A stretch of DNA of 64,000 nt from PALSA-188 sp963720075 (GTDB lineage: Bacteria > Acidobacteriota > Terriglobia > Terriglobales > Acidobacteriaceae). The notes beneath the pieces were generated by a model, which saw nothing but the letters and a program-made list of their open reading frames with translations, had not been told where the DNA came from and searched no databases. The stretch's first letter is position 1. The number at the start of each line of letters is the position of its first letter. Position numbers and translations under genes: made by a program. The stretch is from the NCBI GenBank assembly GCA_963720075.1, contig CAVREG010000019.1, forward strand, positions 310,001 to 374,000, given 5' to 3'. Positions 63,869-64,000 of the stretch are shown here, piece after piece.

Positions 63869-64000
63869 TTGCTCTTGGACAAACTCGAATCCGGCATAGT
63901 TGCGCTAGAGACTGAATACGGTCCCGTTTACGTCCAGCCTTCTGGGTGGCAGCGGCTTTACCTCCTGTGGACCTTCCGGCACTTCAACAGCCTTCCCCTG
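63869..64000 (+). CDS. Partial hypothetical protein at right edge
   Basis: The first 44 codons of a frame running off the window: LLLDKLESGIVALETEYGPV followed by YVQPSGWQRLYLLWTFRHFN. The start is TTG 63869 (or a second TTG six bases on) with GGGGAAA upstream. The VYVxPSxWQRLYLLWTFRxF pattern seems familiar from short conserved acidobacterial proteins of unknown function. Without the remainder I cannot assign a role. Confidence 0.5.
   Translation, partial: MLLDKLESGIVALETEYGPVYVQPSGWQRLYLLWTFRHFNSLPL

Overview
The window looks like chromosome from a soil Acidobacteriota bacterium (Terriglobia/Koribacter-like). This rests on gene style: many secreted glycoside hydrolases and TolB-like, DinB-like and PIG-L-like exported proteins, moderate GC, loosely packed transcription units and dispersed short palindromic repeats. 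It is an inference; there is no rRNA or marker gene to prove it. No phage, plasmid, CRISPR or obvious defence island is present, and I recognise no transcription-factor gene anywhere in the 64 kb.

Layout. 1-5.1 kb: an L-arabinose operon on the minus strand (GH51 arabinofuranosidase, AraD, a FucI/AraA-type isomerase and AraB running off the left edge), with LacI-type operator-like palindromes upstream. 5.3-13.2 kb: two DUF3147 membrane proteins, a methyltransferase divergent from a family-2 glycosyltransferase, a CHAD+HD protein, a TauE/SafE+DUF1634 pair, an exported protein and a cupin. 13.2-18.3 kb: a 44-residue secreted peptide, then hexuronate catabolism (ExuT-like MFS, ManD, UxaC) and tRNA-His. 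18.4-19.9 kb: a scar with a truncated IS1595-type transposase, its small companion and a small membrane protein. 19.9-22.1 kb: a UDP-glucose-dehydrogenase homologue lacking canonical catalytic residues, a 2H phosphoesterase and tRNA-Pro. 22.2-26.8 kb: three genes with broken frames (amidohydrolase, ROK kinase, exported AGE-family epimerase). 26.8-33.8 kb: esterase, an unassigned 635-residue TIM-barrel-like secreted protein, GH27 alpha-galactosidase, TolB-like protein and fasciclin. 33.8-43.4 kb: ClC channel with a TPR protein, PIG-L protein, APC permease, MFS exporter and DinB-like protein. 43.4-64 kb: amino-acid metabolism (thrB, thrC, a cystathionine gamma-synthase-like gene, ilvA, gltBD, lysC-hom) interleaved with AsmA, a GH39-like lipoprotein, an AlkP-superfamily enzyme and an HhH lipoprotein.

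How it works together. The left half suits a plant-polysaccharide scavenger: arabinan side chains (GH51, then isomerase, kinase and epimerase), glucuronate (ExuT, UxaC, then ManD to KDG, with the fructuronate reductase not in the window) and galactosides (GH27). The right half holds almost the whole aspartate-to-threonine/isoleucine/methionine branch (LysC, Hom, ThrB, ThrC, IlvA, a MetB-like enzyme) beside glutamate synthase, but in separate units. The observations most worth following are the degenerate UDP-sugar dehydrogenase, the cluster of disrupted genes at 22-27 kb, repeat-derived sequence forming the tail of aspartokinase, a Thr-codon-containing leader with a terminator before lysC, and the small secreted peptide.
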